DNA of 64,000 bases, from contig NZ_JAGKIK010000002.1 of NCBI RefSeq assembly GCF_017897595.1, forward strand, positions 372,001 to 436,000. Direction: 5' to 3'. Each line of letters starts with the position of its first letter. The stretch's first letter is position 1. The DNA is from Aquimarina sp. U1-2. GTDB taxonomy: Bacteria > Bacteroidota > Bacteroidia > Flavobacteriales > Flavobacteriaceae. A program made the translations under genes and the position numbers. The notes beneath the pieces are model-generated. The model saw only the letters and a list, made by a program, of their open reading frames with translations, ran no database searches and was not told where the DNA came from. Of this stretch, positions 44,681-53,480 are shown one piece after another.

Positions 44681-45196
44681 TTATGATGCCTTCTTCATTT
44701 CTTTTCTGCATCTTTTAATAAGTTTGTACGCCCAATCATAGTGACTAGAAGTAGCAGATATCAAATATGAACCTAATGATGTACTTCCTGTCCAAGTATA
44801 TTTTTTCTTCTCAAACAGTTCGTTGTCAGAATGCTTAGTAATTACTTGTTGTATTCTAGAGAATGATTCTTCTAATAGCTGTACAGCTTCTTCTAAGCTT
44901 ATATTTTCATATTTTTTCCATATTTCCCGGTTAAGAGCTGGGGTCATCTTCCAGTTATATCCTTTGGCCGGCATATCGGGTTTGCCTCCTTTCATACCTA
45001 CAGCATACCAACCGAGTGTCATGATGTGCCAATGATGAAGATGTGCCAAAACATCTTTAACATTTCGGTTTAAATATCCATCGGGGAATGGTGTTGATAA
45101 TTCTTTGGTTGAAAATGAATCGATATAGTTTATTAATTTTGTGTAATTTTTATGACTTAAATGAATGAGTTCTTCTTTAGTTTTTGGTCTAGGCAT
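44681..45196 (-). CDS. ClbS/DfsB-family four-helix protein (DUF1706)
   Basis: The 171-residue protein matches the ClbS/DfsB family: PRPKTKEELIHLSHKNYTKL, LAHLHHWHIMTLGWY, GGKPDMPAKGYNWKMTPALN, GSTSLGSYLISATSSHYDWA. ClbS protects against colibactin by hydrolysing it; DfsB-type members are poorly known relatives. The conserved His pair (HLHHWH) may bind a metal or DNA. No neighbouring biosynthetic cluster is present. The function here is therefore not certain. Confidence 0.82.
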   Translation of the reverse strand: MPRPKTKEELIHLSHKNYTKLINYIDSFSTKELSTPFPDGYLNRNVKDVLAHLHHWHIMTLGWYAVGMKGGKPDMPAKGYNWKMTPALNREIWKKYENISLEEAVQLLEESFSRIQQVITKHSDNELFEKKKYTWTGSTSLGSYLISATSSHYDWAYKLIKRCRKEMKKAS

Positions 45197-45800
45197 ACAT
45201 TTACATTTATATTCTATTAAGGGCTCTTTCTACTCACGTATGATTTCAAAGTTTTACTATTTTTTGACATATCATTCTGGCTTCGCGAAAGTTTAAAGTG
45301 AGAAAATTGAGCTACTACAAGCAATTTTTACGCTTTTTTAAAATTCTATTTCTGAAAGCTTTTTACAGCCAAGTCCTCCTATCAACTCACGATAGCTTAG
45401 CTTGAATATGCTATTACCAAGCGGCGGTAGTAAAAATAGTATCAAGTCTAAACTGCTATTTTGATATAGAAGGCAGGCTAAAAATAAAAGAGTTTCTCAG
45501 GATAAAATATGACATCGATCAGCTCGAACTTATCAAAATTTTAAGCATTCCTTTTGGTTAAGAAATTTTAAAATTTATAAATGTTCATTTCATACGAATA
45601 ACTGATTGGCCTTAAATTTTTTAGCCAAATATCTTTACTATTTCCTTAAGCTTACTGTCCTATCTTTTATTCATTTTCTTTTGTAGAAGCGATTATCTTG
45701 CTATACCTAATCCCTCGATGAGGGTTTATCTGCTCATTTTTTTTATTTTTAGTGGTCAGACCTGCCTGCCTAGTGGCTGGTAGGCGGGTGGAATCGCCAT
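45197..45800. other. Repeat-rich intergenic region
   Basis: The 604-base gap holds a copy of the 55-base repeat (45541-45597) and the beginning of family B copy 3 (45750-45848). No gene-like frame was found. Confidence 0.55.
45541..45597. repeat. Dispersed 55-base repeat, copy 2
   Basis: TTAAGCATTCCTTTTGGTTA, AGAAATTTTAAAATTTATAA and TTTCATACGAATAAC match 29786-29841. Confidence 0.6.
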
Positions 45801-45848
45801 TTAATCATATCGGCAGGTATCATCTTCATGGTTATGGCTTATTTCATA
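45750..45848 (-). repeat. Dispersed repeat, family B, copy 3 (runs into cbpM)
   Basis: Full element with GTCAGACCTGCCTGCCTAG, GGCGGGTGGAATCGCC and GGTATCATCTTCATGGTTAT with GGCTTATTTCATA. Its last 48 bases encode the C-terminus of the cbpM-like gene. Confidence 0.75.
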
Positions 45849-46130
45849 CAATCGTAGTCTATTTTTTAGGGTAGTCATTTCGTTCTGAATGTGATGAACA
45901 CGCTCTAGTAAGCGTATGATCACTTCCACGCCTTCGAGATTGATGTCAAGTTCTTTATTAAAAAGCAAGATTTGTTCGAGTTTAGGCAATTCTTCCTGCT
46001 TAATAAATACTTGCCGTTTTACAGTTATAACTTCAATTAATCCAAAATCGTTTAAAGAATTGATAAACGAGAATTCTATGCTATGGGTATCACAAAATTC
46101 ATTTAGCGATATCAAATTTTTAGTTGTCAT
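45801..46130 (-). CDS. cbpM: CbpM-like chaperone modulator
   Basis: The 109-residue protein begins at ATG 46130 (MTTKNLISLNEFCDTH), 4 bases after the DnaJ-like gene. The MerR-like helix (FINSLNDFGLIEVI) and the helical IKQEELPKLEQILLFNKELD-INLEGVEVIIRLLERVHHIQ fit CbpM, which inhibits CbpA. The last residues (YEISHNHEDDTCRYD) come from a family B repeat, so they are an acquired tail. The true protein may end earlier. An upstream extension to 46226 is not supported. Confidence 0.8.
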   Translation of the reverse strand: MTTKNLISLNEFCDTHSIEFSFINSLNDFGLIEVITVKRQVFIKQEELPKLEQILLFNKELDINLEGVEVIIRLLERVHHIQNEMTTLKNRLRLYEISHNHEDDTCRYD

Positions 46131-46134
46131 ACTA

Positions 46135-47022
46135 TTACATTTTAGACAATTCTCTATATAATGCTTTTTGTTTTTCAGATAGATTTTTGGGTATTTTAAC
46201 GGTGTACGTAATATAAAGATCCCCAAAAACCCCTTCTTTTTTATACGCAGGAAACCCTTTTCCTTTTAATTTTACTTTGGTACCATTTTGGGTTTCTGGT
46301 TTTACTTTCAATTTCACCTTTCCATTTAGGGTTGCAATAGTAATGTCACCACCTAAAATTGCTGTATAGATATCAATTTCCTTATCGAGATAGAGATCGC
46401 TTTTGTCCCGTTTAAAAGGACTGTTGTTTTCTATGATAAAAGTGATATACAAATCACCGTTAGGGCCCGCTCCAGTTCCTGGCCCACCATGTCCTCTAAT
46501 TTTTATGGTTTGCTCATTTTCAACTCCTGCGGGAATAGTAATTCTAATGCTTTTGTTGTTTATGGTAAGGGTTCTCTTATGGGTAGTATAGACATCCATT
46601 AAATTTAGGCGAAGCTCGGCATTATAATCTTCTCCCCTGTATCTTGTGTGACTATGTTGATAGCTTCGCCCGGCACTTCCAAACATAGACTCAAAAAAGT
46701 CTGAAAAATCATGTTCTGAAAAATTACGAGAGTGTTGTTGTCGATTAGACTGCTGATATGATCTTCGAGATTGTTGAGCCTTTTCAAACTCTTCTGCATG
46801 TTTCCAGTCTTTACCATACTCATCATATTTTTTTCGATTTTCTGGATGGCTTAATACTTCATTGGCTTCATTGATTTCTTTAAATTTTTTTTCTGCGTCT
46901 TTATCATTGGGGTTAAGATCAGGATGGTATTTTCTAGCCAATTTGCGGTATGCCTTTTTAATAGCTTCTTCTGATGCATTTTTACTTATCCCTAATACTT
47001 TATAATAATCAATAAATTGCAT
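46135..47022 (-). CDS. cbpA: CbpA-like DnaJ family co-chaperone
   Basis: The 295-residue protein has an N-terminal J domain with HPD at 33-35 ([12 protein letters not shown]), a Gly/Ser/Gln-rich linker and two C-terminal beta-sandwich domains ([36 protein letters not shown]). There are no zinc-finger CxxCxGxG repeats, so it is a CbpA-type rather than DnaJ-type protein. It cooperates with DnaK, and the adjacent CbpM would tune it. It is a stress protein and fits the region. Confidence 0.9.
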   Translation of the reverse strand: MQFIDYYKVLGISKNASEEAIKKAYRKLARKYHPDLNPNDKDAEKKFKEINEANEVLSHPENRKKYDEYGKDWKHAEEFEKAQQSRRSYQQSNRQQHSRNFSEHDFSDFFESMFGSAGRSYQHSHTRYRGEDYNAELRLNLMDVYTTHKRTLTINNKSIRITIPAGVENEQTIKIRGHGGPGTGAGPNGDLYITFIIENNSPFKRDKSDLYLDKEIDIYTAILGGDITIATLNGKVKLKVKPETQNGTKVKLKGKGFPAYKKEGVFGDLYITYTVKIPKNLSEKQKALYRELSKM

Positions 47023-47345
47023 AGTGTTGCTATATATTTAATCCATAAAATTCCCTTAAAGCTCTACCTTGAGCGTAGAATAGATATTGAGGCTTTTAGA
47101 ACCAAGAGTTAAGACAAAAAGACAATATAGTTTCTTGATTATCCAAGCGAAGCGGTCTTGATTCTGATACCCAACGGCTTGGCCTCTGGATAGCTCATTG
47201 TACTCCATACTTAAGATCTAAATGCTTCCAGGGCTTGTTTTGAAATAAAAATGAGTTTCTAGCCAGATGCCCACTAAGCTTGCACTTAGGTTGTTTACCT
47301 AAAAAATCTCTATTCATCACTTCAATCACTTCATTATAAAAATAA
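47023..47345. other. Gap of 323 bases with no recognised feature
   Basis: Nothing of note was seen here; no FNR-like box lies before cbpA. Confidence 0.5.
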
Positions 47346-47750
47346 TTATTTTTCAAATAATAGCCTCAGTCTTCCTAACATTATTAGCTCTGATTTATTT
47401 TTGTCTGAAAAGGCACTGGCGATTGCATCTGCGGTATCCCAAATCAATTGCCGTATTTGTGTTGTAAATTTAGATTTATAATTCAGGTAGCATTGTTCAA
47501 AAGAGCTAAAACATGTTTCGGCTGAGGATTCTTCAGCATCCATCCAGTCAAATACGATTTCAATCTGATAAGCGGCATCGGGACCAAATTTATCTTCAAC
47601 CTTGCTTGCATTAAGCCATTTCGTTTGCACGATTTTGCGTAGCATATTGTATTCTGCTTCACGAACTACTCGGTCTGATGCTGCGATAGCATAAAATAGC
47701 TTTCCTAAATTTTGATAAATTTTTATTCCTTCATTTTTTGAAGCATTCAT
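47346..47750 (-). CDS. TerB-like small protein
   Basis: The 134-residue helical protein has the TerB-type opening GKLFYAIAASDRVVREAEYNM, with an acidic residue pattern at DRVVREAE that in TerB binds a metal, and AAYQIEIVFDWMDAEES. The C-terminal half is also helical. It is probably a stress-related metal-binding protein. The gene has an FNR-like box with a one-mismatch -7 element, so it likely belongs to the same micro-oxic regulon as the usp and cco genes. Confidence 0.7.
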   Translation of the reverse strand: MNASKNEGIKIYQNLGKLFYAIAASDRVVREAEYNMLRKIVQTKWLNASKVEDKFGPDAAYQIEIVFDWMDAEESSAETCFSSFEQCYLNYKSKFTTQIRQLIWDTADAIASAFSDKNKSELIMLGRLRLLFEK

Positions 47751-47773
47751 AGGGTAATTGGTTTTATATGAAG

Positions 47774-47816
47774 CAATAGTAAAAGGATTACTGTAGTATT
47801 CTCATGATAAAAGTCA
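47774..47816 (-). promoter_or_regulatory. FNR-like box plus -7 element before the terB-like gene
   Basis: On the minus strand, TGACTTTTATCA (47816-47805) is followed 24 nt later by TACTATTG (47781-47774), one mismatch from TAnnTTTG. The start of the gene is 24 bases further. Confidence 0.6.
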
Positions 47817-48032
47817 GTCGACAGCAATAGCTCTTGATATACTTAGTTTAGCATACCTCAAAAAAGCAGAAGAAGTTAAGGTTGTTCCTTATAATTTTTC
47901 TGAATTTTGGGTAACTTATAACACATTTTAAATATTCATAATTTTTGGTTAAAGTGATGTAAGCAATGTTAATAAGAAATTATTAATGTAAGTTTTTACA
48001 TTGGATTGTACTATTTTTGAGATCATACGATT

Positions 48033-48240
48033 TAACCCGGATTTTGCGTTATAAAATCCCCGCCTGCCATTTTATTTAGAAAAGGCGGGCAGGTATTACA
48101 GTTTGAAATACCTTTAAAAACAAACGCTGCGCTGCATTTTTCGATGTCACTGCTGTGGTGCTACGAAGAAATTGAGAAAAGACTTGTTTTTAAAGGTATG
48201 TCAGGCCTCATTATGAAATTCTAATGCATCATCTAGGTTT
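48033..48240. repeat. Family A palindromic repeat, long copy
   Basis: It starts AACCCGGATTTTGCGTTATA and ends CTAATGCATCATCTAGGTTT. The middle includes CCGCCTGCC and GGCGGGCAGG, able to pair. Confidence 0.75.
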
Positions 48241-48345
48241 AAGAAATTTTTATAACAAGAATCCGGATAGTAACCCTGGGTTTTATAAAAATTGCTTTAT
48301 ATCAAACATAATCAATAAAAAGAGGACCAACCACCGTTATATTGT

Positions 48346-49584
48346 ATGAGGGTTTTCAAAGAAAACAATAATATTTTTAGACTGCTTTCTGAAGCTGTTT
48401 CTGAAGGGATCATCGTGGTGAATAAAGAACAGGTTATCGTTGCAACTAATGGATTTGCAAATTCTATTTTTGGATACGCCACAGATGAGCTTGTAGGTAA
48501 ACATCTCGACGTTCTAATACCCCCTAAATATCATCATAGCCATAGTGTGCATTTTAACAGTTTTGTAGCCAATAGTGAAAAGCGACATATGGGGAAGGGG
48601 CGAGAGTTGTATGGTGTTCGAAAAGATGGTGCAGAGTTTCCGCTTGAAGCCGGTCTTAATCCTTTTACCATTTATGGAACCGATTATGTTATGGCGCTGA
48701 TCATCGATATTTCTGAGAGAAAACAACAAGAAAAAGAGATATTCGATTTAAACACGAAACTCGAACATAAAATCGAAGAAAGAACTCAAGAATTGCATGA
48801 TACCATATTAGAGTTGAAAGAAGAAGTAAGACTTCGAAAAGAAGCTGAATCAAGAATGAAAGAATCATTGAAAAAAGAAAGAGATTTAAATGATTTAAAA
48901 ACTAAATTTTTATCTATGGTTTCTCACGAATTTAAAACACCGCTCGGAGGAATCTTAACATCGGCCACATTAATAGGAAAATATACTACAGTAGCACAGC
49001 AAGATAAAAGAGAAAGACATCTTACAACCATCAAAAATAAAGTAAAATACTTAGATAATATTCTTAATGATTTTTTGTCTATTGAGCGTTTAGAATCCGG
49101 AAAAGTGAACTATAAATTTAGTAAGTTTCCGTTAAGTAAAGTGATTAATGAGGTAGTGTACAATGCCAATATGTTATTAAAAGACGGGCAACGAATTAGA
49201 TATCCTCAAGATATCGATGAGTATACAATCGAGTTTGATGAGAAGATTCTGGAATTGGTGCTGTCAAACCTAATTCACAATGCTGTAAAATATTCGGCAG
49301 AAAATACTATTATTGACGTGCAGGTGCATTTTAAAGAGGGAATACTTACTTTTAAAATCATAGATCAGGGGATAGGAATTCCTGAAAAAGAACAAAAATT
49401 TATTTTCAAAAGATATTTTAGAGCAGAAAATGCATTGCTAGACCAAGGTACCGGAATTGGGTTAAATATTGTAAAAAGTCATTTAGAAAATCTTGGGGGG
49501 CGTATCAACTTTATAAGCAAAGAAAATGTAGGTTCTACTTTTATTGTGACCATACCCATTGAGAGTGTCAATTATCATTCGTAG
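48346..49584 (+). CDS. PAS-domain sensor histidine kinase, FixL-like architecture
   Basis: The 412-residue soluble kinase has a PAS domain (about 10-125), a coiled coil (about 126-190), the phosphorylated His194 (SMVSHEFKTPLG), and the ATPase with NLIHNAVKYS, DQGIGIP and GTGIGLNIV. The PAS part resembles that of FixL: His66 in KYHHSHSVHF and Arg86 in KGRELYG lie 20 residues apart, as the heme His and Arg do in FixL (200 and 220). Many non-heme PAS domains share this pattern, so heme binding is only a hypothesis. A response regulator of Crp type is encoded 99 bases downstream. Confidence 0.88.
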   Translation: MRVFKENNNIFRLLSEAVSEGIIVVNKEQVIVATNGFANSIFGYATDELVGKHLDVLIPPKYHHSHSVHFNSFVANSEKRHMGKGRELYGVRKDGAEFPLEAGLNPFTIYGTDYVMALIIDISERKQQEKEIFDLNTKLEHKIEERTQELHDTILELKEEVRLRKEAESRMKESLKKERDLNDLKTKFLSMVSHEFKTPLGGILTSATLIGKYTTVAQQDKRERHLTTIKNKVKYLDNILNDFLSIERLESGKVNYKFSKFPLSKVINEVVYNANMLLKDGQRIRYPQDIDEYTIEFDEKILELVLSNLIHNAVKYSAENTIIDVQVHFKEGILTFKIIDQGIGIPEKEQKFIFKRYFRAENALLDQGTGIGLNIVKSHLENLGGRINFISKENVGSTFIVTIPIESVNYHS

Positions 49585-49620
49585 CCATAGATGCTATTAT
49601 TTACCGTTAAAGTTAAGGTG

Positions 49621-49672
49621 TTATGAAATAAGCCATACCAATGCGGATGATACCCACCCATATGATTACTAA
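49621..49672 (+). repeat. Dispersed repeat, family B, short copy 4
   Basis: TTATGAAATAAGCCATACCA and GATGATACCCACCCATATGA match the end of family B in opposite sense to the other copies. It sits between the kinase stop and its regulator start. Confidence 0.65.
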
Positions 49673-49683
49673 AATTTAAACGT

Positions 49684-50742
49684 ATGAAAACTGTTTTATT
49701 AATAGAAGATGATATGGCGCTACGAGAAAATACCGCCGAGCTATTAGAACTTTCAGACTATAATGTTATTACATCTCCAAATGGTAAAATAGGTATCGCC
49801 AAAGCCAAAATTGAAAAACCAGATATTATCGTTTGTGATATTATGATGCCAGAAGTTGATGGCTATGGCGTATTAGAAGCATTATCGTTTGATGTAACTA
49901 CTTGCCAAATACCGTTTATATTTTTATCTGCAAAAACAGAACATAAAGAAATAAGAAAAGGTATGAATATGGGCGCAGATGATTATCTCACCAAACCTTT
50001 TGAAGAAGAAGAACTCGTAAGTGCGATCGAAAGCCGTTTGGCCAAAGCAAAGATTATTGCCAATGTACTTGAAGAACAAACCAAAAAAACAGAGCAAAAC
50101 CAAAGTGAAGACGAATTAAAAAGCTTACACGAATTAAAAAATTTCTTTGACGATCATGGTGAAACTTTTACCTTCAAAAAAGGAGAGTTCATCTTTAAAG
50201 AGCAAGAACACTCCAATAAAATATATTTAATTTTAAATGGAATAGTGAAATCTCATAAGATGGATGAGAATGGCAAAGAATTAATTACCGCATTATACAA
50301 GGCAGATGATTTTCTTGGGTTCACATCATTTGTAGATCACATTCCCTATCAAGAGTCGGCTACTGCAGTAGAAGACTGTACTTTGGTGGGTATTTCTAAG
50401 AACAGTCTGAAAGAAATCCTGGAGAAAAGTAAGCATGTATCATTAGAATTGATGGAGTTGCTTACTGAAAATCTTTCCGAAATCAAAGAGCAACTCTTAC
50501 AAATGGCTTACAGTTCGGTACGCAAAAAAACAGCACAAACCATTTTACAATTTGCAGAAATACTCAATAAAAAACCTGAAGAAAGTATAAAAATATCTAG
50601 AAACGATCTTGCCAGTGTCGCCGGAATAGCAACAGAAAGCTTAATTCGTACCCTGTCGAGCTTTAAAAAAGATGGCTTAATAGAGATTGAAGGGCGGAAT
50701 ATTAAAATTCTAGACCTTGCGGGACTACAACTTATAGAGTAG
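49684..50742 (+). CDS. Response regulator fused to a Crp/FNR-type DNA-binding module
   Basis: The 352-residue protein has a receiver domain (about 1-122, phospho-acceptor Asp52 in VCDIMMPEVDG, Lys in LTKPF), then a cNMP-binding-like beta-roll (about 150-265, FKKGEFIFKEQEHSNKIYLI) and a Crp-type winged helix (about 275-345, SRNDLASVAGIATESLIRTL). The recognition helix keeps Glu and Arg (TESLIR) at the spacing of FNR-type proteins. It has no cysteines for an Fe-S cluster. It looks like FixJ and FixK in one chain, fed by the upstream kinase. Six FNR-like boxes here suit it as ligand. Confidence 0.88.
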   Translation: MKTVLLIEDDMALRENTAELLELSDYNVITSPNGKIGIAKAKIEKPDIIVCDIMMPEVDGYGVLEALSFDVTTCQIPFIFLSAKTEHKEIRKGMNMGADDYLTKPFEEEELVSAIESRLAKAKIIANVLEEQTKKTEQNQSEDELKSLHELKNFFDDHGETFTFKKGEFIFKEQEHSNKIYLILNGIVKSHKMDENGKELITALYKADDFLGFTSFVDHIPYQESATAVEDCTLVGISKNSLKEILEKSKHVSLELMELLTENLSEIKEQLLQMAYSSVRKKTAQTILQFAEILNKKPEESIKISRNDLASVAGIATESLIRTLSSFKKDGLIEIEGRNIKILDLAGLQLIE

Positions 50743-50821
50743 ATCACCTTGTTGAAAATCTTGAAGTTATTCAATCGGAATACACCTCAATAACCCACTC
50801 AAAAAAGAGCATTATTTAAAC

Positions 50822-50864
50822 TGATTTTTATCATTCTTTGGATTAACACTTCCCTATACATTTG
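50822..50864 (+). promoter_or_regulatory. FNR-like box plus -7 element before usp 2 and hemN
   Basis: TGATTTTTATCA (50822-50833) is followed 24 nt later by TACATTTG (50857-50864), a perfect TAnnTTTG. A TTTG at 50837-50840 could be the -33 element. Confidence 0.7.
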
Positions 50865-50930
50865 TTGTATTAGAAAACCTGTAGCACATTTAGATAGTTG
50901 TTTATCAATATCTTTTGTTTTTAGATAGGT

Positions 50931-51158
50931 TAACCCGCTTTATGCATTAGAAAATCCCCGCCTGCCATTTTATTTAGAAAAAGGCAGGCAGGTATTACGG
51001 CTTTCAACTGCTGCAAAACCAAGTACTACGTTGTATTTTTAAGTTTCACCGTAGTCCTTCGACTCTGCTTAAGGTAAACTGCTATACTGAAACATAGAAA
51101 ACACTTGGTTTTATAGCATTTTCAAACCTTATAACGAAATTCTAATACATAAACCGGC
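50931..51158. repeat. Family A palindromic repeat, long copy in the usp 2 leader
   Basis: Starts TTAACCCGCTTTATGCATTA and ends CTAATACATAAACCGG, with a GCCTGCC/GGCAGGC hairpin inside. It separates the usp 2 promoter from the gene. Confidence 0.75.
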
Positions 51159-51234
51159 GTAAAACATTCGATAGTGATGCTTTTTTGTGAAATTGACGCC
51201 CGAGGATACAACAGGTTATAATAAAGAACGTAAC

Positions 51235-52071
51235 ATGATGAATATTCTGATCCCTACAGATTTTTCAGAAAATTCTTGGAATGCCATAGTTTATGGATTG
51301 TTGTTTTTTAAAAATATACAATGCCGGTTTTACATATTGCATGTATCAGGTTATGAAAAGACTGATAACGCAACAGTATCGCATCCAAAAAATAACTTTT
51401 TGGATCAAATCATGAAAAACGATAAAGAAAAGTTGCAGCGATTGTTAGATAGAATTGAACAACTGCCCATCAATAATAATCATCGTTTTTTCACCAGTAA
51501 TGACTATATATTCTTTATAGATTCAATCAAAAAACAGATTGAAGAAAAAAGCATAGATTTTATCGTTATGGGAAGCCGGGGAGGATCAGGACATAAAAAA
51601 ATTACGGTTGGTTCGAATACAGCAGATGTAATCACTAAAGTAAAATGTCCTGTTATGGTGATTCCTGAAAAGGCGGTATATAAGAAACCCAGGGAAATTG
51701 CATTTCCTACAGATTATAACCTACAATATAAAGACCGTGTATTACATACTATAGCAAAAGTGCTTCAGATCAATGATGCTGCATTGCGCGTGTTGCACAT
51801 CGCTAGAAAAAAACAAGAATTAAGTAAGTTGCAAAAAGAGAATCGGCGGTTTTTGCACGCGTATCTGCACAAGGCCTCTGATCTTAGCTTTCATTTTTTA
51901 TCCAATTCAAACATCGAAGAAGCTATGCAGAGTTTTGTAGAGAGTAGTCATATCGATATGATCACTATGGTCGCCAAGAATCTCAATTTTTTTCAGCACA
52001 TTTTATTCTATCCTACTATCGAAAAAATAAACTATCACACACATGTACCCTTTTTGGTTGTACACGAGTAA
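51235..52071 (+). CDS. Tandem-domain universal stress protein (UspA family), second
   Basis: The 278-residue protein has two Usp domains: the first (NILIPTDFSENSWNAIVYGL, GSRGGSGHKKITVGSNTAD) keeps the ATP-loop pattern; the second is more degenerate (EIAFPTDYNL). The frame opens with GTG 51187, but I start at ATG 51235, since the sequence NILIPTDFSENS is the family start. It lies 36 bases ahead of hemN and so may be co-transcribed with it under the FNR-like promoter. It probably aids survival under low oxygen. Confidence 0.85.
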   Translation: MMNILIPTDFSENSWNAIVYGLLFFKNIQCRFYILHVSGYEKTDNATVSHPKNNFLDQIMKNDKEKLQRLLDRIEQLPINNNHRFFTSNDYIFFIDSIKKQIEEKSIDFIVMGSRGGSGHKKITVGSNTADVITKVKCPVMVIPEKAVYKKPREIAFPTDYNLQYKDRVLHTIAKVLQINDAALRVLHIARKKQELSKLQKENRRFLHAYLHKASDLSFHFLSNSNIEEAMQSFVESSHIDMITMVAKNLNFFQHILFYPTIEKINYHTHVPFLVVHE

Positions 52072-52107
52072 GTCAAATAATCTTCAACAACAAAAATAAA
52101 TTAAAAT

Positions 52108-53472
52108 ATGTGTACTACGCTAACTGATAAATACAATGTTCCCGGTCCAAGATATACAAGTTATCCTACAGTACCCTATTGGGATAACACTTCCTTCTCT
52201 TTAAAGAATTGGAAATTTTTGGTGAAAAACTCTTTCGATCAAAGTAACAAAACGGAAGGTATAAGCCTATATATTCACTTACCGTTTTGTGAGAGTTTGT
52301 GTACATTCTGCGGGTGCCACAAAAGAGTGACCAAACAACATGATGTTGAAAGGCCATACATCGACGCATTACTAAAAGAATGGCAGTTGTACTGTACATT
52401 ACTAGACAGTAAACCAAAGATTAAAGAACTTCATTTGGGAGGCGGAACACCAACATTTTTCTCTCCAGAGCATCTATTGCGATTAATTGAAGGCATTTTT
52501 CATCATGCAAAGCGATCTGATTGTTGTGAGTTTAGTTTCGAGGGGCATCCTTGTAATACTACTCAGGCTCATCTGCAAGCATTATATAATGTAGGATTTC
52601 GAAGAGTAAGTTTTGGTGTACAGGACTATGATAGCACTGTTCAAAAAGCTATTAACCGAGTACAATCTTATGAAACTGTTAAGAAAATTACTGAAACAGC
52701 ACGAGCAGTAGGGTATACCTCGGTAGGGCATGATATCATTTTTGGATTGCCCTTCCAGACCGAAGACACGGTTATAAATACTATTAGGAAAACGAAGGAT
52801 TTGCTTCCTGATCGTATTGCATTTTACAGTTATGCTCATGTTCCTTGGTTAAAAGGAAATGGCCAACGAGGTTTTGAAAAATCCAATCTGCCTACTGCAT
52901 TACAAAAAAGGAAACAATATGAAACAGGAAAGAATTTATTAACAGAAGCTGGATATGTAGCAATAGGAATGGATCATTTTGCATTGAAAAAAGATACATT
53001 GTACCGCGCTATGAAAGCGAAGAAACTTCATCGCAATTTTATGGGATATACGGCATCCAAAACACAAATGATGATTGGCTTGGGAGCTTCTTCTATAAGT
53101 GATAGTTGGTATGGTTTTGCGCAAAATGTAAAAGGGATAGAAGAATATATACATCTGATTAATGAAGGAATTATTCCTGTATACCGCGGACATGTATTAA
53201 CAAAAAAAGACGAAATTATTAGACGGCATATACTCAATCTAATGTGTCATTTTGAAACAGGGTGGACCACGAAAAAGGATTACTTTTGTGAGCTCCCCAA
53301 AGTGCTTGATCGTCTAGAAGGAATGCAAAAAGACGGACTATTAATTATTACCGATACGTTGATTAAAGTAACAGAAAAAGGTCGACCATTTATTCGTAAT
53401 ATATGCATGGCTTTTGATCTTCGTTTACATTATAAACATCCAGAAAAGCAAGTGTTTTCTATGACTGTGTAA
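52108..53472 (+). CDS. hemN: Oxygen-independent coproporphyrinogen III oxidase
   Basis: The 454-residue radical-SAM enzyme has CESLCTFC (Cys61, Cys65, Cys68) in the cluster-binding loop, with the HemN-type start KYNVPGPRYTSYPTVPYWD and later HLGGGTPTF, VSFGVQDYD, GFGLP-type motifs. It makes protoporphyrinogen IX precursor without oxygen, which supplies heme for the cbb3 oxidase under low oxygen. It follows usp 2 after 36 bases and is transcribed toward the SafE gene, whose end lies 9 bases beyond. Its place beside the cco genes supports a micro-oxic role. Confidence 0.93.
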   Translation: MCTTLTDKYNVPGPRYTSYPTVPYWDNTSFSLKNWKFLVKNSFDQSNKTEGISLYIHLPFCESLCTFCGCHKRVTKQHDVERPYIDALLKEWQLYCTLLDSKPKIKELHLGGGTPTFFSPEHLLRLIEGIFHHAKRSDCCEFSFEGHPCNTTQAHLQALYNVGFRRVSFGVQDYDSTVQKAINRVQSYETVKKITETARAVGYTSVGHDIIFGLPFQTEDTVINTIRKTKDLLPDRIAFYSYAHVPWLKGNGQRGFEKSNLPTALQKRKQYETGKNLLTEAGYVAIGMDHFALKKDTLYRAMKAKKLHRNFMGYTASKTQMMIGLGASSISDSWYGFAQNVKGIEEYIHLINEGIIPVYRGHVLTKKDEIIRRHILNLMCHFETGWTTKKDYFCELPKVLDRLEGMQKDGLLIITDTLIKVTEKGRPFIRNICMAFDLRLHYKHPEKQVFSMTV

Positions 53473-53480
53473 AAATTCGA

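Larger units (their letters stand above)
47751..48345. other. Intergenic region between terB-like and histidine kinase genes
   Basis: The 595-base gap holds the terB-like promoter (47774-47816) and a family A repeat (48033-48240). A short stop-free stretch at 47797-47931 looks like gene debris but has no start. Confidence 0.5.
50743..51234. other. Promoter and long leader region of usp 2
   Basis: The 492-base gap has the FNR-like promoter (50822-50864), then a family A repeat (50931-51158) before usp 2. No other frame is supported. Confidence 0.5.

Noticed and set aside
47797..47931. Start-less open stretch reading ALDILSLAYLKKAEEVKV
   Set aside because: It has no start codon, overlaps the terB-like promoter box and matches no family I know.
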